Of a stretch of DNA of 64,000 nt, positions 53,756-62,218 are shown one piece after another (position 1 is the first letter of the stretch; the number at the start of each line of letters is the position of its first letter). The notes under the pieces are model-generated. The model had not been told where the DNA came from and made no database searches. It worked only from the letters and a program-made list of their open reading frames with translations. The stretch comes from Cellvibrio sp. OA-2007. GTDB taxonomy: Bacteria > Pseudomonadota > Gammaproteobacteria > Pseudomonadales > Cellvibrionaceae. The stretch is from the NCBI RefSeq assembly GCF_000953825.1, contig NZ_BBUL01000096.1, positions 124,001-188,000 of the forward strand. The letters run 5' to 3'. The position numbers were made by a program, and so were the translations under genes.

Positions 53756-54712
53756 CTACAGCCAATCTTTGCGTTTGAAATACCAGTAGGGCAAAACGGC
53801 CGACAGCAGCATCAGCATCACCGCTACACCAAATCCATATTTCCAATGGCTGTGCGGGATAAATTCAAAGTTCATCCCATAGGCACTGGCGACCACTGTA
53901 GGCGGGAGAAATACCATCGCCGCGATAGAGAATATTTTAATGATCTGGTTTTGTTCGATATTGATAAAACCCTGGGTCGAATCCATCAAAAAGTTAATCT
54001 TGTCGAACAAAAAGGCGGTGTGCGACATAAGCGTATCCACATCGCGCTTGATCTCACGCGCGGTCTCTTGCAGCTCAAAGGATTCACGCAGATGGCGCTG
54101 CAAAAAAGAAATCGACCGCTGGGTATCCATCAGGCACAAACGAATCTTACCGTTGCTGTCTTCCAATTTGGCGAGGCGGTCAATTGCATCTTCTAATTCC
54201 GCATCGGCATCTTCCAACACCATATGACTGACATCTTCGAGTTTGCGATGAATGTCCTCCAAGGCGTCGGCGAGGTTTTCCACCTTCTGTTCAAACATGG
54301 TTACCAACAGATCCTGCGGTGATGAGACATGCACTTGTCCGGCGCGCGCGCGCATGCGCAGCAAACGGAAATCGGCCAGATCGCCATCGCGCACGGAGAT
54401 CAAACGCTTGTCTTGTAAGATAAAGGCAACGGTCGCGGTACTGTGGCGACCAGACTCACCGGGCGCCAAAAACAACGAGTGCACATGGATACCGACGCCG
54501 TCCTGAAAGTAGCGCGCGGAGAATTCAATCTCTTCTACGTCATCGGACTCAGGCAATTCTGCGCGTAGAAAGGTATTTAACTCTTCGCGCTCTTCGTCGC
54601 TGGGCTCGCGAGCATCAATCCAAAGCGCGCTGTTAAGCGCAAGTTTGGTATTTTCCTCTGACTGTTTGTCTTCACGCAGGGTATTACCTTGAACTTTAAA
54701 CATTCTTAACAT
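53756..54712 (-). CDS. corA: CorA-type magnesium/divalent cation transporter
   Basis: The 318-residue protein has a long N-terminal cytoplasmic domain, a coiled helix with QELTSRI-like heptads (TAREIKRDVDTLMSHTAFLFDKINFLMDS), and two C-terminal membrane helices. Between them is YGMNFEFIP, the GMN selectivity motif of CorA channels. The C-terminus ends in the basic tail YFKRKDWL. CorA forms a pentameric Mg2+ channel gated by internal Mg2+. The start has AGGAG about 10 nt upstream. It is probably monocistronic. Confidence 0.93.
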   Translation of the reverse strand: MLRMFKVQGNTLREDKQSEENTKLALNSALWIDAREPSDEEREELNTFLRAELPESDDVEEIEFSARYFQDGVGIHVHSLFLAPGESGRHSTATVAFILQDKRLISVRDGDLADFRLLRMRARAGQVHVSSPQDLLVTMFEQKVENLADALEDIHRKLEDVSHMVLEDADAELEDAIDRLAKLEDSNGKIRLCLMDTQRSISFLQRHLRESFELQETAREIKRDVDTLMSHTAFLFDKINFLMDSTQGFINIEQNQIIKIFSIAAMVFLPPTVVASAYGMNFEFIPHSHWKYGFGVAVMLMLLSAVLPYWYFKRKDWL

Positions 54713-54839
54713 CGGTGTTTATCTCCTAAAGTTTCAAGGTTTGCGGGGCGCCTGAGCAATTTGGCGGCTTTATAACATAGGCCAATAAAACTTAATCTAT
54801 TTTATTAAGTTTTCACGATAAATCGCGCATACAAGGGTA

Positions 54840-55787
54840 TTACTTCTTTTTCTGGTAGAAGCTTGGCTCCCCCGGCGGGCGGGTTTTAAAGCGGCGATGC
54901 ACCCAAAGATACTGGTCGGGTTTGACACGCACCATGTCCTCAATGATCTTGTTGATACGAGTTGCGTCTACTACATCATCACCACTGGGGAAGTTTTCTA
55001 GCGGTGCACCAAAGATCAATTTGTAGTGCCCATTGTCTTCACGGTAATGGGCATAGGGCAACACTACTGCTCGCCCCAATTGGGCAATACGCGCAGTCCC
55101 TAATACCGTTGCTGCGGGCACCCCAAAAAAAGGGGCAAACACACTTTGGTCTTTGCCATAGTCCTGGTCCGGCGCGTACCAAACAGCTTCCCCCTGGCGC
55201 AACTTTTTAATCAGCTGGCGGGTATCGCTAAACACAATGGCTGAAGTCAGGTATTTTTCACGGGCTTTAATCAAGGCATAGGCTAACAATGGATTGGGGT
55301 CTTTGCGATACAACATATGCGCTTGAGCATGGTAGGCAAAAATACGGCCAGCGGGGTCCATAGTCGTGAAGTGACAGCCCAACAACAGCGCACCGCGGCC
55401 TGCCGCTTTGGCCGCTTCAATATGCTCCAAGCCTTCAAAGGTATGGCGATCGCGCAGCTTATCTTGCTGCCCCCAGAGTGCCATCACCGATTCCATAATA
55501 CTAACGCCGCAGTTGCGGATGACACCATCGACAATCTTCTTTTGCGCTTGTGCATCTAGCTCAGGAAAACACAATGCAATATTGGTTTCAGCAATCCGGC
55601 GGCGAGCGGGAGCCAACAGATTAAACAACACCCCAATAAACCGGCCAATGGCCATGTTGATAGGTATAGGTAAAAGCGCGCAAACGCGAAAAAAAGCCAG
55701 CAGTATCCAAGTCGGCCAATAGCGCGGGCCATAAAATGATGAGTGAAATTTGGGAGAGCTATGTATATCCAAAATATTTACTCGCAC
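54840..55787 (-). CDS. lpxL: Lipid A biosynthesis lauroyl/myristoyl acyltransferase (LpxL/HtrB family)
   Basis: The protein of about 315 residues adds a secondary acyl chain to Kdo2-lipid IVA. It has the family catalytic HX4D motif in LGCHFTTMD, RRRIAETNIALCFPEL near residue 70, and a C-terminal YLWVHRRFKTRP block. An N-terminal hydrophobic region is membrane-associated. There is no ATG before the conserved FYGPRYWPTW; start options are TTG 55799, GTG 55787 and a later TTG, and I place it at GTG 55787 provisionally. The family has several paralogues, so LpxL rather than LpxM is provisional. Confidence 0.85.
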   Translation of the reverse strand: MRVNILDIHSSPKFHSSFYGPRYWPTWILLAFFRVCALLPIPINMAIGRFIGVLFNLLAPARRRIAETNIALCFPELDAQAQKKIVDGVIRNCGVSIMESVMALWGQQDKLRDRHTFEGLEHIEAAKAAGRGALLLGCHFTTMDPAGRIFAYHAQAHMLYRKDPNPLLAYALIKAREKYLTSAIVFSDTRQLIKKLRQGEAVWYAPDQDYGKDQSVFAPFFGVPAATVLGTARIAQLGRAVVLPYAHYREDNGHYKLIFGAPLENFPSGDDVVDATRINKIIEDMVRVKPDQYLWVHRRFKTRPPGEPSFYQKKK

Positions 55788-55966
55788 AGAAAAGCACAAA
55801 AAAAAGCAGCCCCACTTACAGCTACCAATCCTGAAGGCGTGCGGATTATAGCAATCGTATTAAACAGACGAGTAGCTGAAGCAGCAACCATGAGGAAAAA
55901 CACTTCCAAGGACAAACAAGGCGGGTTTCTGCTAAGGTTAGCCCAGCCCCAAAATGAGCCTTTATT

Positions 55967-56281
55967 ATGCAAATTCGTCAGGTATCCGCCGCGCTGGATC
56001 AAAAGCTTGCGCAGCTGGATAAACAACTTAAAAAAGCCGAAGCACAGCGCGCACAACAACATAGCAGTGAGCCAAATCCACAATTAGAGCAGGATATCCT
56101 CGCACTCCAGCAAATTCGCGCGAAACTGGTTAAGTCCAAAGACCTCGCCTGGCGCGCACATCAACTGCAATTTCAAAACGATGAGCACAACCGCGCACGC
56201 CAGCGTGTTATTGGCTTATCGCTCTGCATTTTTAGTGTGATAGGTGCGGGAGTATTACTGTATTTTGCATTGAATCAATAA
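55967..56281 (+). CDS. Small coiled-coil protein with C-terminal membrane anchor
   Basis: This 104-residue protein starts MQIRQVSAALDQKLAQLDKQL. Residues 1-75 are a charged helix with a heptad pattern. Residues 81-102 (VIGLSLCIFSVIGAGVLLYF) are a single membrane helix at the C-terminus. It is a tail-anchored or single-pass coiled-coil protein of unknown function. GAGCC lies 7 nt before the start. It is flanked by divergent lpxL and convergent grxD. Its helical charge pattern supports a real gene over the opposite frame. Confidence 0.6.
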   Translation: MQIRQVSAALDQKLAQLDKQLKKAEAQRAQQHSSEPNPQLEQDILALQQIRAKLVKSKDLAWRAHQLQFQNDEHNRARQRVIGLSLCIFSVIGAGVLLYFALNQ

Positions 56282-56293
56282 TCAGGTGATGCG

Positions 56294-56322
56294 AGCCGGT
56301 TGACAGCAACTGTCAACCGGCT
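56294..56322. terminator. Perfect 13-bp hairpin between convergent genes
   Basis: AGCCGGTTGACAG (56294-56306) pairs with CTGTCAACCGGCT (56310-56322) around a CAA loop. It sits 12 nt after the coiled-coil gene and just after the grxD stop. There is no U-tract on either strand, so it is a possible factor-assisted terminator. Confidence 0.5.
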
Positions 56323-56329
56323 AAAAACA

Positions 56330-56647
56330 TTAGCCGGCAACCGCGGCGTCAATCAAAGGCTTCAATTCGCCATTCTCGCTCATCTCGGTGATGATATCGC
56401 AACCGCCGATCAACTCACCTTTGACCCACAACTGTGGAAAGGTTGGCCAGTTAGCGAACTTGGGCAACTCGGAGCGGATTTCCGGATTGCTTAAAATATC
56501 CACATAGGCAAAACGTTGACCGCAGGCCATCAATGCCTGGGAGGCGCGCAGTGAAAAACCACATTGAGGCGCACTCGGTGAGCCTTTCATATAAAGAATT
56601 ACAGCATTTTCGCTAATTTGTTGTTTGATCGTATCTAATACGTCCAT
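56330..56647 (-). CDS. grxD: Monothiol glutaredoxin (Grx4/GrxD)
   Basis: The 105-residue protein has the monothiol active site CGFS (Cys29), with GSPSAPQCGFSLRA before and WPTFPQLWVKGELIGGCDI after; the TFPQL and GGCD blocks bind glutathione. Monothiol CGFS glutaredoxins bind 2Fe-2S clusters with glutathione and take part in iron-sulfur delivery. Length and motifs are typical. It stands alone on the minus strand, convergent with the coiled-coil gene. Confidence 0.95.
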   Translation of the reverse strand: MDVLDTIKQQISENAVILYMKGSPSAPQCGFSLRASQALMACGQRFAYVDILSNPEIRSELPKFANWPTFPQLWVKGELIGGCDIITEMSENGELKPLIDAAVAG

Positions 56648-56900
56648 CTTATCTACCTCGATATTCAGTATGGGGGTTCAATAGGGGCTGTTAATTGGGG
56701 CGATTGGGATAATCACAACAGGGCAAGGCCGGATATATCCGAGTATTTTGCTCAAGTATTGCCATTTTACCTCAGCCAGCACCAGCAGGCCAATCGCCAT
56801 GCGATTGCCAAATCGCTGTTTTTGCTTATCTTGTCTTCAATAGATAGTCTGTCACTAGCGATTTCGCATTCTAGCCATTGCATGAGGGTGATCCAACACC

Positions 56901-58427
56901 GTGAAGTTCAATCTCCGTATTCAAGTATTTTTAGTCTTTGCCTGTTTTGCTGTACTGCTGACTGGCGGTTTATTTTTGTATTCACGCCTGAGTTTTGAGC
57001 ACAGTTTCAATCATTACATGGAGCAAAAAGAAGCATCGCGCAATGCCCGCCTTATCGCCGCACTGGAGCGTCACTTCAGCCTCAATGGCAATTGGGGAGC
57101 ATTTGAAATCAATCCACATTATTGGGAAATATTTGTGTGGCAATACAGCGCCAATCAACGCCAACGCAGTGAGCGACCTATCCCCTTTCCATTTCCACCA
57201 GAATTGAATGCGCGAATTAATGATGATGACGAGGATGACAATAAACGCAATCCATTTTTCATGCGCAAGAATACGCAGGAATCGCGCCGGGATGAGCGAC
57301 GCGACGCAAATGATTTTTTACGTCATCAACCCTACAAACGTTTTATTTTGCTCGATCACCAAGAAACCCTAATCAGCGGAAAAAAATGGCGCAATGAAAC
57401 CTATTTTTTCAGCGATCTCAATATCAAGGTCGATGGCAAACAGAAATTAATCGGCTACTTGGGCACGCCGATGAATCCCGCCCTGCGCGACCTGCGCGAT
57501 AATGAATTCGCCAAGCGTCAACAAAATCATTTTTTATTAATGGCTATGGTTGCCCTCGCTATCGCATTAATCTGCGCCATCCCTCTCTCTTATTTATTGA
57601 CCCAACGCGTAAAAAAATTAGCCGCACACGTACAACAATTAAGTAAAGGTGAATATCAACAACGCCTATCCACTCAAGGCCAAGACGAAATCTCAACGCT
57701 TGCGGAAAACCTCAACCATCTCGCTCATACGCTCAACCAAACTGAGCAGGCGCGTAAACGCTGGGTAGCCGATATATCCCACGAGTTGCGCACACCCTTG
57801 GCGGTACTCAAAGCAGACCTAGAAGCACTGGAAGATGGCATCAGAAAATTTGATGCGAAAGCAATTACTCGCCTACAAAAACATGCTGCACGGCTCGCCA
57901 ACTTGGTGAATGATTTATACCAATTATCGCTCACCGACATAGGCGCCATGAGCTACCGCAAACAAGAATGTAATATTGGTGAAATACTCGAAGAATTAAG
58001 CATTTCCTTACACGACAAACTCGGCCAGAGCGGACTTACCTTGGAGACGCAATTTCCCGCGGAGCCACTCTTATTATTTGCCGACCCTGAGCGGTTACAT
58101 CAACTATTCTTGAACTTATTTAACAACAGTATTAATTACACCGAAGCGCCTGGAACGATCCGAGCGACCTTATCTGCCGATACGCAGCAGGCAATTTTTG
58201 TCATTGAAGATTCCGCTCCCGGTGTAGCCCCAGAACTGCATGAAAAACTGTTTGAGCGATTGTATCGCGCGGAATCTTCACGCAGCCGTGAAACTGGTGG
58301 CGCAGGTTTAGGTCTGAGTATTTGCCGCAATATTGTGGCGGCACACGCAGGCCATGTCAGCATTGAAACAAGCGAACTGGGCGGGCTCAAAGTCTCTGTC
58401 TATTTACCACTACAGGAATCTGCATGA
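56901..58427 (+). CDS. Sensor histidine kinase (BaeS-like) with acidic periplasmic loop
   Basis: The 508-residue kinase begins at GTG 56901. Two membrane helices (about 7-28 and 213-233) flank a periplasmic domain of about 185 residues. A HAMP domain follows (RVKKLAAHVQQLSKGEYQQRL). The phosphoacceptor is His294 in ADISHELRTPL. ATP-binding boxes are LFLNLFNNSINYTE (N), EDSAPGV (G1) and GGAGLGLSI (G2). The periplasmic part has an unusual acidic cluster, DDDEDD, followed by a run rich in Arg and Asp. The response regulator start overlaps the stop by 4 nt (ATGA), giving a BaeSR-type two-component system. Confidence 0.93.
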   Translation: MKFNLRIQVFLVFACFAVLLTGGLFLYSRLSFEHSFNHYMEQKEASRNARLIAALERHFSLNGNWGAFEINPHYWEIFVWQYSANQRQRSERPIPFPFPPELNARINDDDEDDNKRNPFFMRKNTQESRRDERRDANDFLRHQPYKRFILLDHQETLISGKKWRNETYFFSDLNIKVDGKQKLIGYLGTPMNPALRDLRDNEFAKRQQNHFLLMAMVALAIALICAIPLSYLLTQRVKKLAAHVQQLSKGEYQQRLSTQGQDEISTLAENLNHLAHTLNQTEQARKRWVADISHELRTPLAVLKADLEALEDGIRKFDAKAITRLQKHAARLANLVNDLYQLSLTDIGAMSYRKQECNIGEILEELSISLHDKLGQSGLTLETQFPAEPLLLFADPERLHQLFLNLFNNSINYTEAPGTIRATLSADTQQAIFVIEDSAPGVAPELHEKLFERLYRAESSRSRETGGAGLGLSICRNIVAAHAGHVSIETSELGGLKVSVYLPLQESA

Positions 58428-59086
58428 ACATTTTAATTGTTGAAGATGAAATTGATCTGGGCGAGATATTGCAAGACTATTTAACCAGCGAAGGTTTTTC
58501 CGCAACCCTGATTAGTGACGGTGAATTAGGACTGCAAAAAATTCTGACCGAAAAATGGGATTTGATACTGCTGGATTTAATGTTACCCAAACGCGATGGC
58601 CTAAGCATTTGTCAGGAAGTGCGCAAAACATCGCAAGTGCCCATTATCATGACCACTGCCAAGGTAGAAGAAATTGATCGTTTGATTGGCTTGGAATTGG
58701 GCGCAGATGATTATATTTGCAAGCCCTTTAGCCCGCGCGAAGTGGTTGCACGGGTTAAAGCCGTATTGCGCCGCAGCAATAAAACCAATGACCAACAAGA
58801 GGAAGGATTACGCCTAGACAAAGAGCGTCAATACGCTTGTGTTGGTGATAAATGTGTGGAGCTAACCAGTATTGAATTTCGTATTTTGGAAACACTACTG
58901 CTTAACAAACAGCGAGTTATTTCGCGCAACTTACTCTTGGAAAATGCTTACACAGATCACCGTGTAGTCAGCGATAGAACCATGGATTCACACATCACCA
59001 AATTGCGCAAAAAATTACAACCTATTTGCGATGACGACATCATCCACTCAGTCTATGGCGTAGGCTATCGGCTGCAAATATCCTGA
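58424..59086 (+). CDS. OmpR-family response regulator (BaeR-like)
   Basis: The 220-residue protein has a receiver domain with acidic pocket Glu7/Asp8, phosphoacceptor Asp51 (LILLDLMLPKRDG), Thr near 78 (MTTAK) and Lys in ICKPFSP. A winged-helix DNA-binding domain of the OmpR/PhoB type follows, with ELTSIEFRILETLLLN and DHRVVSDRTMDSHITKLRKKL. It is translated with the kinase through an ATGA overlap. The cognate signal is unknown; BaeR resemblance is at sequence level only. Confidence 0.93.
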   Translation: MNILIVEDEIDLGEILQDYLTSEGFSATLISDGELGLQKILTEKWDLILLDLMLPKRDGLSICQEVRKTSQVPIIMTTAKVEEIDRLIGLELGADDYICKPFSPREVVARVKAVLRRSNKTNDQQEEGLRLDKERQYACVGDKCVELTSIEFRILETLLLNKQRVISRNLLLENAYTDHRVVSDRTMDSHITKLRKKLQPICDDDIIHSVYGVGYRLQIS

Positions 59087-59266
59087 ACAGTTCACATTAC
59101 AAGCCACGGAAGGCGCAACAAAAAACCACTCGCCTCTGCCCCTGATTTTGGCTTTTTTGCACGCTACCACACGGAAATATCACGCACAAAAATCACTTGC
59201 ACAATTTTTTCATAGTTCTTACGCAATTTTTTCACAATTTTATTCTGTCGGTGCCAAAGTTCCACA

Positions 59267-60865
59267 TCAGGTACGAAATACACTCAGCAAGCCATCGAGT
59301 TTACGAAGTTCTCGCTCAAGATAATCGCGCGACTGGCTAGTTTGCTCACCGGATTCATGATTCTGTTTCGCTTGCTGCAAGATAACATCCATACTCCCGG
59401 TGATCTGCCGCATAGAATTTTTTTCCTCCTCAGAAGCGCGCTCAATTTGTGAATTCATTTGTCGAATTTGATCGACAGCATTCACAATATTTGAAAAAGC
59501 TTGCGATGTATTGGCAATTCGCTCTTTGATGATCAGGGCTTTTTGTTGTGCATCTGCCATCACCTCAACAGCCTTGCTGGAACCCGTGGTTAAATTAGTA
59601 ATAATTGTTTCAATCGCCTGGGTAGACTCTTGCGTACGTGAGGCAAGGCTGCGCACCTCGTCAGCTACCACAGCAAACCCGCGCCCGGTTTCACCGGCAC
59701 GCGCCGCTTCAATCGCCGCATTTAATGCCAACAAATTGGTTTGCTCGGCAATACTGCGAATCACCTCCAACATTGCACCTATATTGCGACTATCCGCTAC
59801 CAGCGCAGAAATAACCTGTGATGCGTTATCAACCTCCTGCACTACCTCATCCACTCCTCGCTGAGCTGACGCCACAATTTGATTGCCCGCATCGGTAATG
59901 GCAGTAGCGTCGGTAGACGCACGATTCGCACCTATGGCCGCCTCGGCAACTTTATTGAGCGTGCTGGCAATTCGCTCTACTGCACCTGCCACCTGTGAGA
60001 TCTCGCGTAACTGGGTGTCACACCCTTTGGCAGCCTGTGTTATCGACTGCGTAATCTGTACGCTGGCCGCCGTAAGAGTATTGTTGCTCAACTGCGCCTG
60101 ACTAATAAGCGCCTGTAGTTTTTCGACAAAACGATTGAAAGAAAAAGCGAGCAAACCTAACTCAGTAGTAGTATTTTCATTCGGTAGTCGCGCAGTTAAA
60201 TCGCCAGAGCCAGACGCCAATTCCTGTAGATTTTCAGTAACCCTCAATACAGGTTGCACTATCTTGTTATTGGCAAAAATGAAAATAGCTGCCGCCATGA
60301 TAATACTGACCAACAGCGCACCAAATAACTTAACCGTTGCCGCGCTCTGCAAAGCAGCCACATTGCCAGTTTCGCTTTCAACCTTACCATCAGCCTCCTC
60401 TTCCATTTCACCAATAAACATTAGCAGTTCATCTAACTGGCTATTCAGCGTTTGATATTCCACTGTTGCGTCTGTAGCAGACTGCATTTTATATAATAAT
60501 GCAGTGCGGGTTTCGCGATACGCGGCAAGCTTTTGATCTAATTCTGCCACTGTATCGCGACTCATTAATCCAGAGCTTTTCATCCGACCAAGCGCATCGT
60601 TCTCCATAGCGATAGCATCATCAAACTGCGTTTTTACTTCAGCATACTCTTTCTCTTTGTAATAAAGTTTTTGCAACACAATAATTTGTGCCTCCAAACC
60701 AATTTGCCCCTCCATCGCCCCATCAGCCGCATTCCAGGCAGGACCAGAGATATAATCCAATAATGCTCCAAGCTTTTGGGTGGAACTAAACCCAACATAA
60801 GTATTAATTCCGATCAGCGTTATAAATACCGCAACTACAAGTATTATCGACTGCTTGATATTCAT
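59267..60865 (-). CDS. Methyl-accepting chemotaxis protein
   Basis: The 532-residue chemoreceptor starts at ATG 60865 ([19 protein letters not shown]) because GCGAGGGAAAG precedes it; the frame is open 7 codons further. One membrane helix lies at 5-25 and another near 185-205, flanking a helical periplasmic ligand-binding domain of about 150 residues of the four-helix-bundle type. A HAMP domain follows. The signalling hairpin is intact around [19 protein letters not shown] and [20 protein letters not shown]. No C-terminal CheR-binding pentapeptide is visible. The porin gene lies 60 nt upstream on the same strand. Confidence 0.93.
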   Translation of the reverse strand: MNIKQSIILVVAVFITLIGINTYVGFSSTQKLGALLDYISGPAWNAADGAMEGQIGLEAQIIVLQKLYYKEKEYAEVKTQFDDAIAMENDALGRMKSSGLMSRDTVAELDQKLAAYRETRTALLYKMQSATDATVEYQTLNSQLDELLMFIGEMEEEADGKVESETGNVAALQSAATVKLFGALLVSIIMAAAIFIFANNKIVQPVLRVTENLQELASGSGDLTARLPNENTTTELGLLAFSFNRFVEKLQALISQAQLSNNTLTAASVQITQSITQAAKGCDTQLREISQVAGAVERIASTLNKVAEAAIGANRASTDATAITDAGNQIVASAQRGVDEVVQEVDNASQVISALVADSRNIGAMLEVIRSIAEQTNLLALNAAIEAARAGETGRGFAVVADEVRSLASRTQESTQAIETIITNLTTGSSKAVEVMADAQQKALIIKERIANTSQAFSNIVNAVDQIRQMNSQIERASEEEKNSMRQITGSMDVILQQAKQNHESGEQTSQSRDYLERELRKLDGLLSVFRT

Positions 60866-60925
60866 CTTTCCCTCGCCATATTTCAAAAAATAAAATGTTT
60901 AGCTAATTGATAAAAGTGACAACAA

Positions 60926-62029
60926 TTAGAATTCAATATAAGCACGCGCACCTACCGCAAGGGCATCATCAAGACGCTTTTCCATTGCCGGGTTTTGAAT
61001 ATAGTAAAAACTACCCTGTACACTAAGGTGTTCTACCAGCGGGGCAAAATAAGTCAGTTCCCAAGCGGTTTCAGCACGGCCAGATTCACTGTTAGCCACA
61101 AGATAAGGATCGCCGTTGCGGGCATAGGCTACCGCCAAACCTAAACCGTCACCTTCCTGCCAAAAACCATTGAATGTAACACCCGTGCCGCCGTAATAGG
61201 CCAGCTGATTAAATTCATCATCGGCTTGCCCGAGCTGCAAAAAAATGGCTGCTACATCATTAATATTTTTTTCGGCAATAAAATACACCCCGGTATTTTT
61301 ATCATTCATTTCACCACTCACCGGGTTTTCCACTTCTGCCGTGTGCTGCCAAGCACCCAAAGCAATTTTATCGCTACTGTCGTTAACCCAACCCCATTCA
61401 AGTGCACCAAATACACCATCACCACTATTAAATTGCACATGTGTACCACGTGGATTATCAGGGTCTCCAGGAATACCATCGTAAATCGCAGCCAACAAAT
61501 AATTTTGTTCGCCGGAAAAGGTAAAATGCAGAGCGGTAGCAGTGGTTGAAAAAATAGAAGGGCCGACCTGTGAGGTGTCCGGCCCTATACCAAAGGATGG
61601 ATGGGTAAATAAACCCGCCGCTTCAAGCGAGTAAAAAGTGGAATTGTAATCGTGCAAACCAAACAACACTTTTACACTGTCATTGGCAAAACTGTGTTGA
61701 TACCAAAACTCGTATAACTTTATAGCTTCGTCAGTTGCTATATTAGATACACCCTGCACATCGCCAATATCATCAGATGGGTTTGCGCCCGCATCACCTA
61801 ATACATATACAAACCATTCACCATTGTCCCACCAGCCTGCAGATTCGGTATCTATCGCCAAGGTCAGATCAAGGTTGGCGAGTTCACTGGAACCTTTCTG
61901 AACTCCACCGTCCAAATTAGTAACCGATTCAAGCGTCAGGGCAGCGCCCCATTCGTAGGGAGACTCTGCATAAGCAGAGCCGCAAACGCTTGCCGTAATA
62001 GACAAACACAGCGCCAATGTTTTTTTCAT
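60926..62029 (-). CDS. Carbohydrate-selective porin (OprB-like)
   Basis: The start at ATG 62029 (MKKTLALCLSITASVCGSAYA) gives a clear signal peptide cleaved near residue 21; codons upstream to 62086 are not signal-like. The 367-residue mature protein is a beta-barrel with blocks typical of the OprB family: DLTLAIDTESAGWWDNGEWFVYVLGDAG, FGLHDYNSTFYSLEAAGLFTHPSFGIGPDTSQ, and AETAWELTYFAPL. It ends ARAYIEF with terminal Phe. OprB-type porins admit sugars. It lies just upstream of the chemoreceptor, which might sense a related sugar; that is speculation. Confidence 0.85.
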   Translation of the reverse strand: MKKTLALCLSITASVCGSAYAESPYEWGAALTLESVTNLDGGVQKGSSELANLDLTLAIDTESAGWWDNGEWFVYVLGDAGANPSDDIGDVQGVSNIATDEAIKLYEFWYQHSFANDSVKVLFGLHDYNSTFYSLEAAGLFTHPSFGIGPDTSQVGPSIFSTTATALHFTFSGEQNYLLAAIYDGIPGDPDNPRGTHVQFNSGDGVFGALEWGWVNDSSDKIALGAWQHTAEVENPVSGEMNDKNTGVYFIAEKNINDVAAIFLQLGQADDEFNQLAYYGGTGVTFNGFWQEGDGLGLAVAYARNGDPYLVANSESGRAETAWELTYFAPLVEHLSVQGSFYYIQNPAMEKRLDDALAVGARAYIEF

Positions 62030-62218
62030 AGCCAACAATCCTTCTGCCTCTATTGGGATGACAGCCCCTACCAAGTGGAGGAGCATCAGGGCAATGCTGA
62101 CTAGCAGTATAGACAGGGATTACAGGTGCCAAGGCGGGGAGTGAAAAAACCTTTTTATTAGCACTGGTTGTTAGTGTTGAAAGATATTTAAAAACACTCT
62201 CTTAGACTCAAAAAATAA

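Noticed and set aside
55778-56083. Open frame opposite the small coiled-coil gene and lpxL leader
   Set aside because: It starts with a hydrophobic stretch but is the complement of the charged coiled-coil helix and lacks a ribosome binding site.
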